A stretch of DNA of 64,000 bases, from assembly GCA_013177825.1 (NCBI GenBank), contig JABLXX010000005.1:248001-312000 (forward strand), written 5' to 3'. Below, piece by piece: positions 17,307 through 26,078 of the stretch (position 1 is the stretch's first letter; every line of letters begins with the position of its first letter). The DNA comes from Syntrophaceae bacterium. Lineage in GTDB: Bacteria; Desulfobacterota; Syntrophia; Syntrophales; PHBD01. Under the pieces are notes generated by a model. The model made no database searches. It was not told the origin of the DNA and saw only the letters and a program-made list of their open reading frames with translations. The translations under genes and the position numbers were made by a program.

Positions 17307-19205
17307 TCAGGATTTCGCATAGCCCATCTCTTTCGCGGAATCGGTAATGGCATCCAGGACAGAGGGGTCATCGATGGTCGAAGGCACCGCGTATTCCTTG
17401 CCATCCACGATCTTGCGCATGGTACTCCGCAGGATCTTGCCCGATCTTGTCTTCGGAAGGGCCTTCACGACCGCCGCCTGCTTGAAGCAGGCCAGCGCCC
17501 CGAGCTCCGAGCGCACCATCCGGACGAGCTCTTCCACGATTTCCTCCGGCTTGTGCTCAACGCCCGCCTTCAGCACGACGAAGCCGACGGGAACCTGGCC
17601 CTTGAGCTTGTCATCGGCCCCCAGGACCGCGCACTCCGCCACATCCTTGTGCCGGGAGACGATCTCCTCCATGGAGCCCGTGGAAAGGCGGTGCCCCGCC
17701 ACGTTGATCACGTCGTCGATGCGGCCCATGATGAAGATATAACCGTCCCGGTCGATAAATCCGCCGTCTCCGGTGACGTAATACCCGGGCCTTTCCGTGA
17801 CGTACTCCAGGAAGCGCCCGTCATCCTGCCAGAGTGTCGGAAGACATCCGGGAGGCAGGGGCAGCTTGATCACCACGGCCCCCTCTTCGCCCCTGGGAAG
17901 CTCGTTCCCCTCGGAGTCCAGGATCTGGACATTGTACCCCGGGACGGACTTGGTCGGCGAGCCCGCCTTGACGGGAAACGGCTCGACGCCCATGCAGTTC
18001 GCCGCGATGGGCCAACCCGTCTCCGTCTGCCACCAGTGATCGATGACGGGCCGTTTCAGCATGTCGCTGGCCCAGTGATACGTGTCCGGGTCGAGACGCT
18101 CCCCCGCCAGGAAGAGATAGCGCAGGGAGGAAATGTCGAATTTTTTCAGGTGCTCGGCATTCGGATCTTCTTTCTTGATCGCCCGGAATGCCGTGGGTGC
18201 CGTGAACAGCACGGACACGCCGTGCTGCGAGATCACCCGCCAGAAGGCCCCGGGATCCGGCGTCCCCACCGGCTTCCCCTCGTAGAGAACGGTCGTGCAC
18301 CCGTGAAGCAGCGGGGCATAAACAATATAGGAGTGGCCGACGACCCAGCCGACGTCGGAGGCCGCCCAGAAGACCTCGCCGGGCTTCACGTCGTAGATGT
18401 ACTTCATCGACCACTTCAGGGCGACAGCGTACCCGCCGTTGTCCCGGACCACGCCTTTCGGCTTTCCCGTCGTACCCGAGGTATAAAGGATGTACAGGGG
18501 GTCCGTCGCCGCGACGGGCGTGCAGGGAACCGCCTTGGCTCCGTCGACCAGGGCGTTCCAGTCCAGGTCCCTGCCCGCGGTCATGGCGGCCTCCACCTGG
18601 GGCCGCTGGTAGATGATGCAATTCTGTGGCTTGTGTCCGGCGATCCGGACCGCTTCATCGAGAAGCGGCTTGTAGGGAAGCACCTTGCTGCCTTCGATTC
18701 CGCAGGATGCCGAGACGATGACCTTCGGTTTGGCGTCGTCGATGCGGATGGCCAGCTCCGTGGGTGCGAAGCCGCCGAAAACGACGGAGTGCACCGCCCC
18801 GATGCGCGCGCAGGCCAGCATGGCCACGACGGCTTCGGGAATCATGGGCATGTAGATGATGACCGTCTCTCCCTTTGCCACGCCCAGGCCGGAGAGAGCG
18901 CCGGCAAACTTCGACACCTTTCCCAAGAGCTCCCCGTACGTGATTTTCCGGACCGTGTTTGTGACGGGGCTGTCATAGATGATCGCCGCCTGCTCCCCCC
19001 GTCCGGACTCGACATGATGGTCCAGCGCGTTGTAGCAGGTGTTCAGCTCTCCTCCGACAAACCACCGGTAAAAGGGGGCCCGGGTGTCATCGAGAACGCC
19101 GTTCCATTTCTTGAACCACTGAATCTCCTGTGCCGCTTTGCCCCAGAACGCTTCGGGCCGCTCAATGGATTCTCCGTAAACCGCTTCATACTTGCTGACT
19201 GACAT
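17307..19205 (-). CDS. prpE: Propionyl-CoA/acetyl-CoA synthetase (PrpE/Acs type)
   Basis: 632 residues, the PrpE/Acs length. N-terminal SIERPEAFWGKAAQEIQW is the acetyl-CoA synthetase N-terminal domain; YMPMIPEAVVAMLACARIGA and VVFGGFAPTEL are typical of PrpE and Acs. The phosphate-binding motif is ILYTSGTTGKPKG, and the catalytic lysine is in KTRSGKILRSTMR, the site usually controlled by acetylation. It makes propionyl-CoA or acetyl-CoA from the free acid via the acyl-AMP. The short RxAPFYRWFVGGELNTCYN N-terminus resembles PrpE more than Acs, but substrate preference cannot be settled by eye. Confidence 0.85.
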   Translation of the reverse strand: MSVSKYEAVYGESIERPEAFWGKAAQEIQWFKKWNGVLDDTRAPFYRWFVGGELNTCYNALDHHVESGRGEQAAIIYDSPVTNTVRKITYGELLGKVSKFAGALSGLGVAKGETVIIYMPMIPEAVVAMLACARIGAVHSVVFGGFAPTELAIRIDDAKPKVIVSASCGIEGSKVLPYKPLLDEAVRIAGHKPQNCIIYQRPQVEAAMTAGRDLDWNALVDGAKAVPCTPVAATDPLYILYTSGTTGKPKGVVRDNGGYAVALKWSMKYIYDVKPGEVFWAASDVGWVVGHSYIVYAPLLHGCTTVLYEGKPVGTPDPGAFWRVISQHGVSVLFTAPTAFRAIKKEDPNAEHLKKFDISSLRYLFLAGERLDPDTYHWASDMLKRPVIDHWWQTETGWPIAANCMGVEPFPVKAGSPTKSVPGYNVQILDSEGNELPRGEEGAVVIKLPLPPGCLPTLWQDDGRFLEYVTERPGYYVTGDGGFIDRDGYIFIMGRIDDVINVAGHRLSTGSMEEIVSRHKDVAECAVLGADDKLKGQVPVGFVVLKAGVEHKPEEIVEELVRMVRSELGALACFKQAAVVKALPKTRSGKILRSTMRKIVDGKEYAVPSTIDDPSVLDAITDSAKEMGYAKS

Positions 19206-19425
19206 TCCATCTTTCTCCTTCTTTTTTTATATATTTCCAGCGGCGCACGGGAAAAAACCGTCATCTGTGCAACTCTGCATCTCGGGACGCTTCCGTTCCA
19301 TGCGGCGCCGGAACACTCGCAAGACTCCGTCGGGGCGGTTTCTTTGCAGGGACCGCCCTGACGCCGGCATATCAACGGCCGTTTCTCCAACGTAGCGGCC
19401 GTCGCCGCGCCAATACGGAAAAGCG

Positions 19426-19454
19426 GCCCCTTCCTCCGCGAGCGGAGAAGGGGC
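19426..19454 (-). terminator. Strong hairpin, probable terminator
   Basis: On the minus strand GCCCCTTCTCCGC pairs with GCGGAGGAAGGGGC around a two-base loop, followed by CGCTTTTCC. It is between the FabK-like gene and the propionyl-CoA synthetase gene. Confidence 0.5.
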
Positions 19455-19553
19455 TTGCATTCAACCATACAGGGGGGTGAGTCGGGTCAAAATGAAGGAG
19501 GGACATTCGGATGCGCTTTGCAGAAGCTCGTGAGAAAGTATGGAATGCCACCA

Positions 19554-19582
19554 TGGACTCCGCCGGAGGTCGGCGGAGTCCA
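19554..19582. repeat. Perfect 11-bp inverted repeat (hairpin)
   Basis: TGGACTCCGCC (19554-19564) and GGCGGAGTCCA (19572-19582) with a 7-bp loop. No U-run follows on either strand. It could be an mRNA end structure or a dispersed palindromic element. Confidence 0.5.
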
Positions 19583-19639
19583 CACCTGTTCGTGCCGTCT
19601 TCACCCGGTATGTCGAACACGGGATTGTGAAACAGAGTC

Positions 19640-19661
19640 GGACCCGGCGGATTCCGGGTCC
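19640..19661 (-). terminator. Hairpin just after the FabK-like gene
   Basis: GGACCCGG (19640-19647) pairs with CCGGGTCC (19654-19661), 17 bp past the stop codon at 19678 on the minus strand. The following sequence is only moderately U-rich. Confidence 0.45.
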
Positions 19662-19677
19662 AACGATGGCGTGGATA

Positions 19678-20712
19678 CTACATCATGGCGTATCGATCCG
19701 CAAGGACGGACTTCGCTTCCTGGACGATCCGCTCCATGAGTTCGGCTACCGTCGGCTCGTCCTGGATCAGGCCCGTCACCTGACCCATGGGCAGGAGCCC
19801 CCCTACCGTATCCCCCCGCTCCGTCGCCGCCAGGATCAGCTTGTAGGCATTGGCGAAATAGGCGAGCTGGCGGGCGCTTTTCCATCCCGAGAGCAGGACA
19901 CCGAAGAACAGTTTCCAATAAGGGAGTCGCAACTGTCTGGCAATGATCTGTGAGTTGAAAAAGGCGGCCGGCAGGTTCAGTCTCTTTTTCAGCATCGCCC
20001 GGGAGATCCTGTTTTCCATGACCCGGCAGGGGATGCCGTCAAAGCGGGTGGAATACAGCGTACTGTAGATGTCCTTTTCAATGGATATCTTCTTGTAGTT
20101 TGCATGCAGGGTGCTTTCCCGGGTCGTCATGAAGCGGGTCCCCATGGCAACGGCGGATGCCCCGAGGGACAGGGCGGCCGCCAGTCCGCGTCCGTCGGCA
20201 AAACCGCCGGCGGCAACGACGGGAATTTCCAGCATGTCCACCAGGTGGGGGATCAGGACGAGCGAGGTCGCATCCCCGCCGTGACCGGCCGCCTCGTGAC
20301 CCGTCGCGATGACCCCGTCGGCCCCCTGCTCCTGGGCGCGACGGGCATGAAGATCGTTCACAACGGTGGAGAGCACCTTGCCCCCGTAGGCATGGACCTC
20401 GCGAATCAGCCAGTCTCCCTTCCCGAGGGCGTAGTTGATTACGGGAACCCGCTCCTCGATCAGGACGCGGGCATTGTCCCGCGCACCGGGAAGCACCAGC
20501 GGGGCATTGGCTCCAAAAGGCTTGTCCGTCAGACTCCGGATTTCCCGGATCGCCTCCCGCGTCTCGTCGGGATTGAAAGGCCCGGTGGCGAGGATCCCCA
20601 GGCCGCCGGCATTGGATACGGCGGCGACCATCTTCGGAACACTGATCCAGCTCATGCCGGACAGGATGAGGGGATATTGGATCCCCAGCATCTCCGTGAT
20701 TTTCGTCTTCAT
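19678..20712 (-). CDS. FMN-dependent nitronate monooxygenase / FabK-like reductase
   Basis: 344 residues of TIM-barrel flavoprotein. Visible signatures are the N-terminal MLGIQYPLILSGMSWIS, the conserved His in GHEAAGHGGD, FMN phosphate-binding AAGGFADGRGL and GASAVAMGTRF. The family covers nitronate monooxygenases and FabK-type enoyl reductases. In an apparently anaerobic β-oxidation operon, an acyl-CoA-linked reductase role is more plausible than nitronate oxidation, but this is inference. It is the last gene of operon B, 74 bp after the enoyl-CoA hydratase gene with a hairpin in between. A paralogue is at 29463-30470. Confidence 0.82.
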   Translation of the reverse strand: MKTKITEMLGIQYPLILSGMSWISVPKMVAAVSNAGGLGILATGPFNPDETREAIREIRSLTDKPFGANAPLVLPGARDNARVLIEERVPVINYALGKGDWLIREVHAYGGKVLSTVVNDLHARRAQEQGADGVIATGHEAAGHGGDATSLVLIPHLVDMLEIPVVAAGGFADGRGLAAALSLGASAVAMGTRFMTTRESTLHANYKKISIEKDIYSTLYSTRFDGIPCRVMENRISRAMLKKRLNLPAAFFNSQIIARQLRLPYWKLFFGVLLSGWKSARQLAYFANAYKLILAATERGDTVGGLLPMGQVTGLIQDEPTVAELMERIVQEAKSVLADRYAMM

Positions 20713-20739
20713 GCTTGGACTTCTCCTGAATATGGAATA

Positions 20740-20760
20740 GCCCCGGCATCACGCCGGGGC
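20740..20760 (-). repeat. Intercistronic hairpin in operon B
   Basis: GCCCCGGC (20740-20747) pairs with GCCGGGGC (20753-20760) between the hydratase and FabK-like genes. There is no U-run, so it may lower or stabilise expression of one side rather than terminate. Confidence 0.5.
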
Positions 20761-20786
20761 CTTGTCCTGAAACGGATGCCTGTTAT

Positions 20787-21572
20787 TTACTTCCCCTTGA
20801 AGACGGGGAACCGCTTCTCTACAAACGCACCGGCCCCCTCCCGGAGGTCTTCCGTCAGGAACAGGTCCCCGACCAGGCCGGCCTCGAACACCAGACCGTC
20901 CTCCAGGGACATCTCCACGCCCTGGTTGATGGCCTTCTTGCCGGCCTCCACGGCGAGAGGGGCATTGGAGAGAATCGAGCCGGCCAGTTTCTTCGCCTCG
21001 GCCATCAAGTCTTTCGCAGGGACGACCTTTTCCAGAAGCCCCATCTGGAAAGCGTCCTGGGCCGTGAAGAAATCCCCCGACAGCACCATGAGCTTGGCGC
21101 GTCCCTTCCCCAGCAGCCGTCCCAGGCGTTGCGTGCCACCGGCGCCGGGAATCAACCCCAGCTTTACCTCGGGAACCCCGATGATGACCGTGTCCGCGGC
21201 GATCCGGATATCGCAGGCCGACGCCAGCTCACACCCGCCTCCCAGGGCCAGGCCGTTGATGGCGGCGATGACGACCAGCCGGGACTTCTCGATTTTCGTG
21301 AAACAGGCCTGCATTTTTCTCGCGCTGTCAAAGGCAATGTCCTTCCGGCCGAAGACGTCCTTGAATCCCTTGATGTCCGCCCCGGCGACGAAGGCCCGCT
21401 CCCCGGCGCCCGTGATGATGGCCACCCCGATGTCCTTCCGGCCTTCCAGCTCGTCGAATACCGCCTCCAGGTCCGCCACCACGGGCATCCCCAGGGCGTT
21501 CATCTTCGGATTGTCGATGGTCACGACCGCCAGGCGGCCTTCCACTTCATACCGTACATACTTTCTGTCCAC
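20787..21572 (-). CDS. Enoyl-CoA hydratase (crotonase)
   Basis: 261 residues, typical length. Both catalytic glutamates are in place: GLALGGGCELASACD and IGVPEVKLGLIPGAGGTQRLGR. It hydrates 2-enoyl-CoA to (S)-3-hydroxyacyl-CoA. It follows the acyl-CoA dehydrogenase gene by 42 bp, in the usual order of a β-oxidation operon; no 3-hydroxyacyl-CoA dehydrogenase of the S-specific type is seen in this operon. Confidence 0.93.
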   Translation of the reverse strand: MDRKYVRYEVEGRLAVVTIDNPKMNALGMPVVADLEAVFDELEGRKDIGVAIITGAGERAFVAGADIKGFKDVFGRKDIAFDSARKMQACFTKIEKSRLVVIAAINGLALGGGCELASACDIRIAADTVIIGVPEVKLGLIPGAGGTQRLGRLLGKGRAKLMVLSGDFFTAQDAFQMGLLEKVVPAKDLMAEAKKLAGSILSNAPLAVEAGKKAINQGVEMSLEDGLVFEAGLVGDLFLTEDLREGAGAFVEKRFPVFKGK

Positions 21573-21614
21573 GTTCTTCCTCCTGTCGAGTATTTCACGA
21601 TCTTGCGGCTGCCG

Positions 21615-22766
21615 TCACGCACCGCCCTTCCGGATCAGCTCCTGGGCGATGATAAGCTTCTGGATCTGGGTCGTTCCGGCGCCGAATTCGATGCCTTTCA
21701 TGTCGCGGTACATCCTCTCCACGGGAAACTCGCTGATGAAGCCGTATCCGCCGAGAATCTGCACAGCCTTGTCCACGGTGCGCATCCCCACCTGGGAGCA
21801 GAACAGCTTGGCATAGGAGGCCTCCAGGCGGACCCGTCCGCCCTGGTCGGCGGTGGTGGCCGCCCAATAGGCCATGAGCCGGGCCGCGTGGATCTCCGTC
21901 GCCATCTCCGCCAGCATCTCCTGGATCATCTGGAAGCTGATGATGGGCAGTCCGAACTGGATCCGTTCCTGGGCGTAGCGGAAGGCGACGTCGAAAGCCC
22001 CCTGGGCCACGCCGATGGGGCAGATGGAGTAGACGATCCGCTCCCGGTCCAGGCCGTTCATGAGGACCCGGATGCCGCCGTTTTCCTCCCCGACGAGGTT
22101 CTCCGCGGGCACTTCGCAATCCTCGAAAACAAGCTCCCCCGTCGGCGATCCTTTCACGCCCATCTTCTTCAGCGTCTTGCCGCTGGAGAACCCCTTGAAC
22201 CCTCTCTCGACGATGAAGGCCGAAATGCCCTTCGGGCCCGCATCCGGATTTGTCTTGGCGTACACGAGCACGACATCGCAGACGGGACCGTTGGTGATAA
22301 ACATCTTTGTTCCGTTCAGGATGTAGCGGTCGCCCTTCCGGACGGCCCGCGTCTTCATGGAAAGGGCGTCCGAGCCGGCCTCCGGTTCGGTGATGGCGAT
22401 GGCGCCGATCTTTTTGCCCTCGATCAGGTCGGGAAGGTATTTTTTCTTCTGCGCATCGTTTCCGTTGCGGCAGATGTTCTCCGTGCAGAGAATCGCGTGG
22501 GAACCGAAGGTGTTCGCCGTGGAGGCGCATCCCCGTCCGAGTTCCTCCATGGCCAGCACACAGGACATGATGCCCTCGCCGCTGCCGCCGTGCTCCTGGG
22601 GGATGGAGATGCCGAACAGGCCGAGATCCGCCATGGCCTTGAAATTTTCCGTCGGGAAAATCCCGTCCTGATCCACCTCCGGCGCCCGCGGGATAATCAC
22701 TTCATCGACGAACTTGTGCAGGGTCGCCTTGAAGATCTTCTGGTCTTCGTTCAACTGGAAATCCAT
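21615..22766 (-). CDS. Acyl-CoA dehydrogenase
   Basis: 383 residues. FAD-binding and family motifs AIAITEPEAGSDALSMKTRA and ILGGYGFISEFPVERMYRDMKGIEFGAGTTQIQ are present. The MCAD-type catalytic Glu position is Ala (FGAGTTQIQ), while GLDRERIVYS keeps the Glu used by isovaleryl- and long-chain acyl-CoA dehydrogenases, hinting at branched or long substrates. It is the second gene of operon B, after the dienoyl-CoA isomerase-like gene. Confidence 0.93.
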   Translation of the reverse strand: MDFQLNEDQKIFKATLHKFVDEVIIPRAPEVDQDGIFPTENFKAMADLGLFGISIPQEHGGSGEGIMSCVLAMEELGRGCASTANTFGSHAILCTENICRNGNDAQKKKYLPDLIEGKKIGAIAITEPEAGSDALSMKTRAVRKGDRYILNGTKMFITNGPVCDVVLVYAKTNPDAGPKGISAFIVERGFKGFSSGKTLKKMGVKGSPTGELVFEDCEVPAENLVGEENGGIRVLMNGLDRERIVYSICPIGVAQGAFDVAFRYAQERIQFGLPIISFQMIQEMLAEMATEIHAARLMAYWAATTADQGGRVRLEASYAKLFCSQVGMRTVDKAVQILGGYGFISEFPVERMYRDMKGIEFGAGTTQIQKLIIAQELIRKGGA

Positions 22767-22812
22767 GTTCTTCCATCCTTTCTTCGCCCTGGTCCGGACC
22801 GGGACCGGGCAT

Positions 22813-23619
22813 CTATTTTCCCTTGTAGACGGGCACCCGCTTTTCCATGAACGCCATGGCGGCCTCGATCATGTCTTCGGAGGGAACGACGGCGGCGTTC
22901 TTCTGGGCGGTGTATTCCAGGCCGGCGTGGATTCCCTTGTCCCTGCTGTACAGGAACACGTCCTTCGTTCCCTGCACGGCCAGGGGCGAATAGGATGCGA
23001 TCTGCTGCGCCAGGTTCCTCGCCCCCGCGACCACGTCCTGTCGATCCTCGAAAATCCCGGTGATGAACCCCATCTTCAGGGCCTCTTCGGCTCCGAAATC
23101 CCGGCCCGTCAGGGCGAGGTCGCGGAACCAGCCGTGGCCGATGATATGGGGAAGCCGCTGCAGGGTTCCCACGTCGGCAATGAAGGCCACCCGCACTTCC
23201 CGGATGCTGAAAACGGCGTCCCGGGAGGCGATGCGGATGTCGCATGCGGACAGGAGATCGACTCCACCTCCGAGGCAGTGGCCGTGCACCGCGGCGATGA
23301 CGGGCTTCCGGCAGCGCTCGATCCAGTCCATGCCCTCCTGGGCCTTGCGTATCGTGAGGCGAAGGTCCTCCCGCTGACCGGCGTTCTTCTGGCCGTAAAA
23401 CGTTGCCAGCTCACTCAGATCGGTCCCCGATGTAAAACTCTTCCCCTCCGCCCGCATCACCACGACGCGCACGTCGGGATCTTCGTCGAATGCCTTGAAG
23501 TGCTTCCCGAGTTCGTCATAAAAATTCAATCCCATGGAATTGCGCTTCTCCGGGCGATCCAGAATCAGCCAGGCAATGTGCCCCTCGCGCTCGACCCGGA
23601 AAGGATCTTTTTTCTCCAT
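22813..23619 (-). CDS. Δ3,5-Δ2,4-dienoyl-CoA isomerase-like crotonase
   Basis: 268 residues of crotonase fold. The active-site residues match the ECH1 dienoyl-CoA isomerase pattern rather than hydratase: Asp in LGGGVDLLSACD, Glu in FSIREVRV and Asp in IADVGTLQRLPHIIG. ECH1 moves the 3,5 double bonds of dienoyl-CoA to 2,4, making substrates for a FadH-type reductase; two FadH-like genes are in this window. The start at MEKKDPFRVER has AAGGAGGGGGAC upstream; 22 more codons are open but run into the promoter region. It is the first gene behind a sigma-54 promoter. Confidence 0.85.
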   Translation of the reverse strand: MEKKDPFRVEREGHIAWLILDRPEKRNSMGLNFYDELGKHFKAFDEDPDVRVVVMRAEGKSFTSGTDLSELATFYGQKNAGQREDLRLTIRKAQEGMDWIERCRKPVIAAVHGHCLGGGVDLLSACDIRIASRDAVFSIREVRVAFIADVGTLQRLPHIIGHGWFRDLALTGRDFGAEEALKMGFITGIFEDRQDVVAGARNLAQQIASYSPLAVQGTKDVFLYSRDKGIHAGLEYTAQKNAAVVPSEDMIEAAMAFMEKRVPVYKGK

Positions 23620-23923
23620 CGTCCCCCTCCTTGAAGCAGAAAATGCGGTTCCGAACGCAGTCCGTGCAGCAAAAGACATGCCCACCCCACAGGAAGAACG
23701 GCGGCCGATCCGCTGCGGAGCGAGAAAGCCTCTGCATTAACGGGGTTTGAGGGGGTGATGGAAACGGGATGATGGATTGCGCGGAGAAGCAGAGCGGGGT
23801 CCCGGGCCGGCGACTGGATGAAGACCATCCATTTCCGGTCGGGGCAAGAGGTCCATCCCTACCCAACTTCAATGGAATCAAAGGCATGCCGGTGGATGAA
23901 ATCGAATCAGCCCACGGTCCGAT
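23620..23923. other. 304-bp regulatory stretch between operon B and the response-regulator gene
   Basis: It contains the sigma-54 element at 23668-23683 and, 130 bp further upstream, a short inverted repeat TGGATG-N5-CATCCA at 23815-23831 that could be an activator site. No gene seen. Confidence 0.55.
23668..23683 (-). promoter_or_regulatory. Sigma-54 (-24/-12) promoter of operon B
   Basis: Minus-strand GGGCATGTCTTTTGCT has GG-N10-GC spacing and 9 of 11 matches to TGGCAC-N5-TTGCW. It lies about 50 bp upstream of the isomerase start, with a sigma-54 response-regulator gene directly behind it. Confidence 0.7.
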
Positions 23924-25279
23924 TTAATCCGGCAGAGACTTGAGAATCCTGCGCAGCCTCTGCCTCGTGATGCCCAGGACGTCCGATGCCTTCGTCCGGT
24001 TATTCTTGTGACGGGCCAGAATGCTCTCGGTATAGTTCTTGATAAGCAGATCCAGGGGCATATCCTCGATATATTTGACATTTGACGCTTCCGGGCCGTT
24101 GTGCCTCCCCGAGATCTCCAGGGGAACATCCTGCAGGCCGATTTCCGTGTCGTCGCTCAACAGCACGGCCCGCTCGATCACGTTCCGCAGCTCCCGGACA
24201 TTTCCGGGCCAGGGATAGCGGATCAGGGAATCCATCGCCTCTCTGCTGAACCGGCGGCCGCTTTTTCCCAGCAGACGGCCGTACAGATCCAGGAAATGGT
24301 CGGTCAGGAGGGGGATGTCCTCCCTTCGCTCACGCAACGGAGGGATATTGAAGGCGATGACATTCAGGCGGTAGTAAAGGTCTTCCCGGAACCGGCCCTC
24401 TTCGACCCGCTTCATCAGGTTCCGGTTCGTCGCGGCAATGATTCGCACATCCACGTTGATCTTCTTGGTCCCGCCCACCCGCTGCAGCTCGCGCTCTTCC
24501 AGGAAGCGCAGGAGCTTGATCTGGGTCGCCGGGCTGATTTCTCCGATCTCGTCGAGAAAGAGCGTTCCCTGATCGGCAAGCTCGAAAACCCCCTTCTTCT
24601 GCTTGACCGCACCCGTGAAGGCCCCTTTCTCATGCCCGAAAAGCTCACTTTCCAGCACCCCCTCCGAGAGCATGGCGCAGTTCACCGCCACCAGCGGATG
24701 ATTCGCCCGCTGCCCACTGTAGTGGATGGCGTTGGCGAACAACTCCTTTCCCGTCCCGCTTTCTCCCTGAATGAGGACCGTGGAACGGCTTCCGATGGCC
24801 ACCCGCTGGCTCATGTCGATGATCGGCTTCATCGTCGGGCTGCAGGTGATGATTTTGCTGAAGCTGTAAAGCTCCTTCTTCGTCGACCGCATGTGGTCGA
24901 CTTCGGCCTCGACCTTGCGGGACGCCAGGCACCGCGCGACGATGATCTTCAGCTCATCGATGTCGAAGGGCTTGGCGACGTAATCATAGGCCCCGGACTT
25001 CATGGCCTCCACGGCCCCCTTGATCCCGCTGTAGGCCGTCATCACGATGATGGGGGTCTTGGCGTCCACCTGTCTGATTTTCTGCAATACCTGAATGCCG
25101 TCGATGTCCGGGAGCTTGACATCCAGGAGGATCAGATCCGGGCCGTTTTCCTCGTAGGACAGAAGCGCATCCTTTCCCGTGGCTGCCGTCAGGATGTCAT
25201 ATCCTTCCCGGGAAAGGGCTTTCCGGAGGGATTCGGCAATCAGTTGTGTATCATCGACGATGAGAATGGTTGACTTCAT
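23924..25279 (-). CDS. NtrC-family sigma-54 response regulator
   Basis: 451 residues: receiver domain 1-120 with phospho-acceptor Asp53 (LILLDVKLPD) and Lys103 (VAKPFD), AAA+ domain about 145-380 with Walker A GESGTGKE at 172-179 and GAFTGA at 219-224, and a C-terminal helix-turn-helix (ASDVLGITRQRLRRIL). It binds upstream sites and activates sigma-54 promoters on phosphorylation. No kinase is adjacent; the nearest is at 39077-40735. The promoter at 23668-23683 is the obvious candidate target. It follows the PP2C-like gene by 49 bp on the same strand. Confidence 0.95.
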   Translation of the reverse strand: MKSTILIVDDTQLIAESLRKALSREGYDILTAATGKDALLSYEENGPDLILLDVKLPDIDGIQVLQKIRQVDAKTPIIVMTAYSGIKGAVEAMKSGAYDYVAKPFDIDELKIIVARCLASRKVEAEVDHMRSTKKELYSFSKIITCSPTMKPIIDMSQRVAIGSRSTVLIQGESGTGKELFANAIHYSGQRANHPLVAVNCAMLSEGVLESELFGHEKGAFTGAVKQKKGVFELADQGTLFLDEIGEISPATQIKLLRFLEERELQRVGGTKKINVDVRIIAATNRNLMKRVEEGRFREDLYYRLNVIAFNIPPLRERREDIPLLTDHFLDLYGRLLGKSGRRFSREAMDSLIRYPWPGNVRELRNVIERAVLLSDDTEIGLQDVPLEISGRHNGPEASNVKYIEDMPLDLLIKNYTESILARHKNNRTKASDVLGITRQRLRRILKSLPD

Positions 25280-25328
25280 GACGACTCCTGGTCATCGGAT
25301 GCCTGTCCCGTCGGACAGGGAGTGCCGT

Positions 25329-26078
25329 TTACGGAAAAAACGACGGGGCCGCGATCTCCCTGACGGCACCGGACAGTCTCTCCGGCTTCACGACCACGAC
25401 GCCGATATCGTCAAGCCCTCGATCGATCCGGCGGGCAGACTCGCATATGCTCTCCATCATGTCTACCGGTGTTCCGCATTCCCTCATCAGGCCGCCGATG
25501 AATGCCGCCGTCGTCCGGCCGGAAGAGCGCGCCAGGGATGCCAGACCGTCGGAAGCGATCAGAAAAAGATCCTCCTCCCGGAACGACGCCTCTTCGGCCT
25601 GAAACAGGCTCGCCGTCCGGCCGACCAGGCAGTGGTTGGTCCGGCTGATCTGAGCGACTTCTCCCGTCGACGGCGTGAGCAGAAAGATCAGGCTGTCTCC
25701 CGCATGCAGGACGGCATACCGGTTGCCCTCTCCCAGAACCACGGCGGAGAACGTCGTGCCGTCATGGTAGGTCGTCTCGCGAACCAGGAGGTTGGTGGCG
25801 GACACCAGGTCCGTGAAGCCGCTGTCGAGGAACGACCAGGCCTTCCCCGGTTTCATCAGATCGGCCATCCCCGCCCGGAACCGCTTCAGGAACGCGGAAG
25901 ACGCCTCCGGGTTTCGTGCCGGACCGTCGGCAACGGCCACGATGCGCCTTTGCCCGTCAACCAGGACCGCGTCTCCGATCCCTTCCCAGTCCGCCTTGTC
26001 CGATCCGGGAATCAGGAGAACCGACAGGATGCCGGGCACGTCGTATTTCACCGGTCCGTTGCCGTTGCGTCCCGCCAT
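25329..26078 (-). CDS. PP2C-like (PPM) phosphatase domain protein
   Basis: 249 residues. The metal-dependent PP2C pattern is recognisable: GDAVLVDG then VAVADGPA near the N-terminus, AVLHAGDSLIFLL in the middle, LFLIASDGLASLA, and a final DDIGVVVV. Such proteins dephosphorylate Ser/Thr phosphoproteins, including anti-sigma antagonists. The start codon shares its A with the TAA stop of the upstream FadH-like gene (TAATG), which points to translational coupling. It sits directly before an NtrC-type regulator gene, so it may belong to that signalling unit; the substrate is unknown. No membrane segments. Confidence 0.7.
   Translation of the reverse strand: MAGRNGNGPVKYDVPGILSVLLIPGSDKADWEGIGDAVLVDGQRRIVAVADGPARNPEASSAFLKRFRAGMADLMKPGKAWSFLDSGFTDLVSATNLLVRETTYHDGTTFSAVVLGEGNRYAVLHAGDSLIFLLTPSTGEVAQISRTNHCLVGRTASLFQAEEASFREEDLFLIASDGLASLARSSGRTTAAFIGGLMRECGTPVDMMESICESARRIDRGLDDIGVVVVKPERLSGAVREIAAPSFFP

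Larger units (their letters stand above)
19206..19677. other. 472-bp intergenic stretch with three hairpins
   Basis: No gene seen. It contains hairpins at 19426-19454, 19554-19582 and 19640-19661, all placed to end transcripts coming from the minus-strand gene at 19678, and should carry the promoter of the propionyl-CoA synthetase gene, which I could not identify. Confidence 0.6.

Noticed and set aside
19206-19677. The cluster of hairpins as a CRISPR or mobile-element remnant
   Set aside because: The three stems differ in sequence and length, there is no repeat-spacer periodicity and no transposase frame or terminal repeats.
22813-23619. Plain enoyl-CoA hydratase
   Set aside because: The first Glu is Asp and the loop reads IADVGTLQRLP, the pattern of dienoyl-CoA isomerase.
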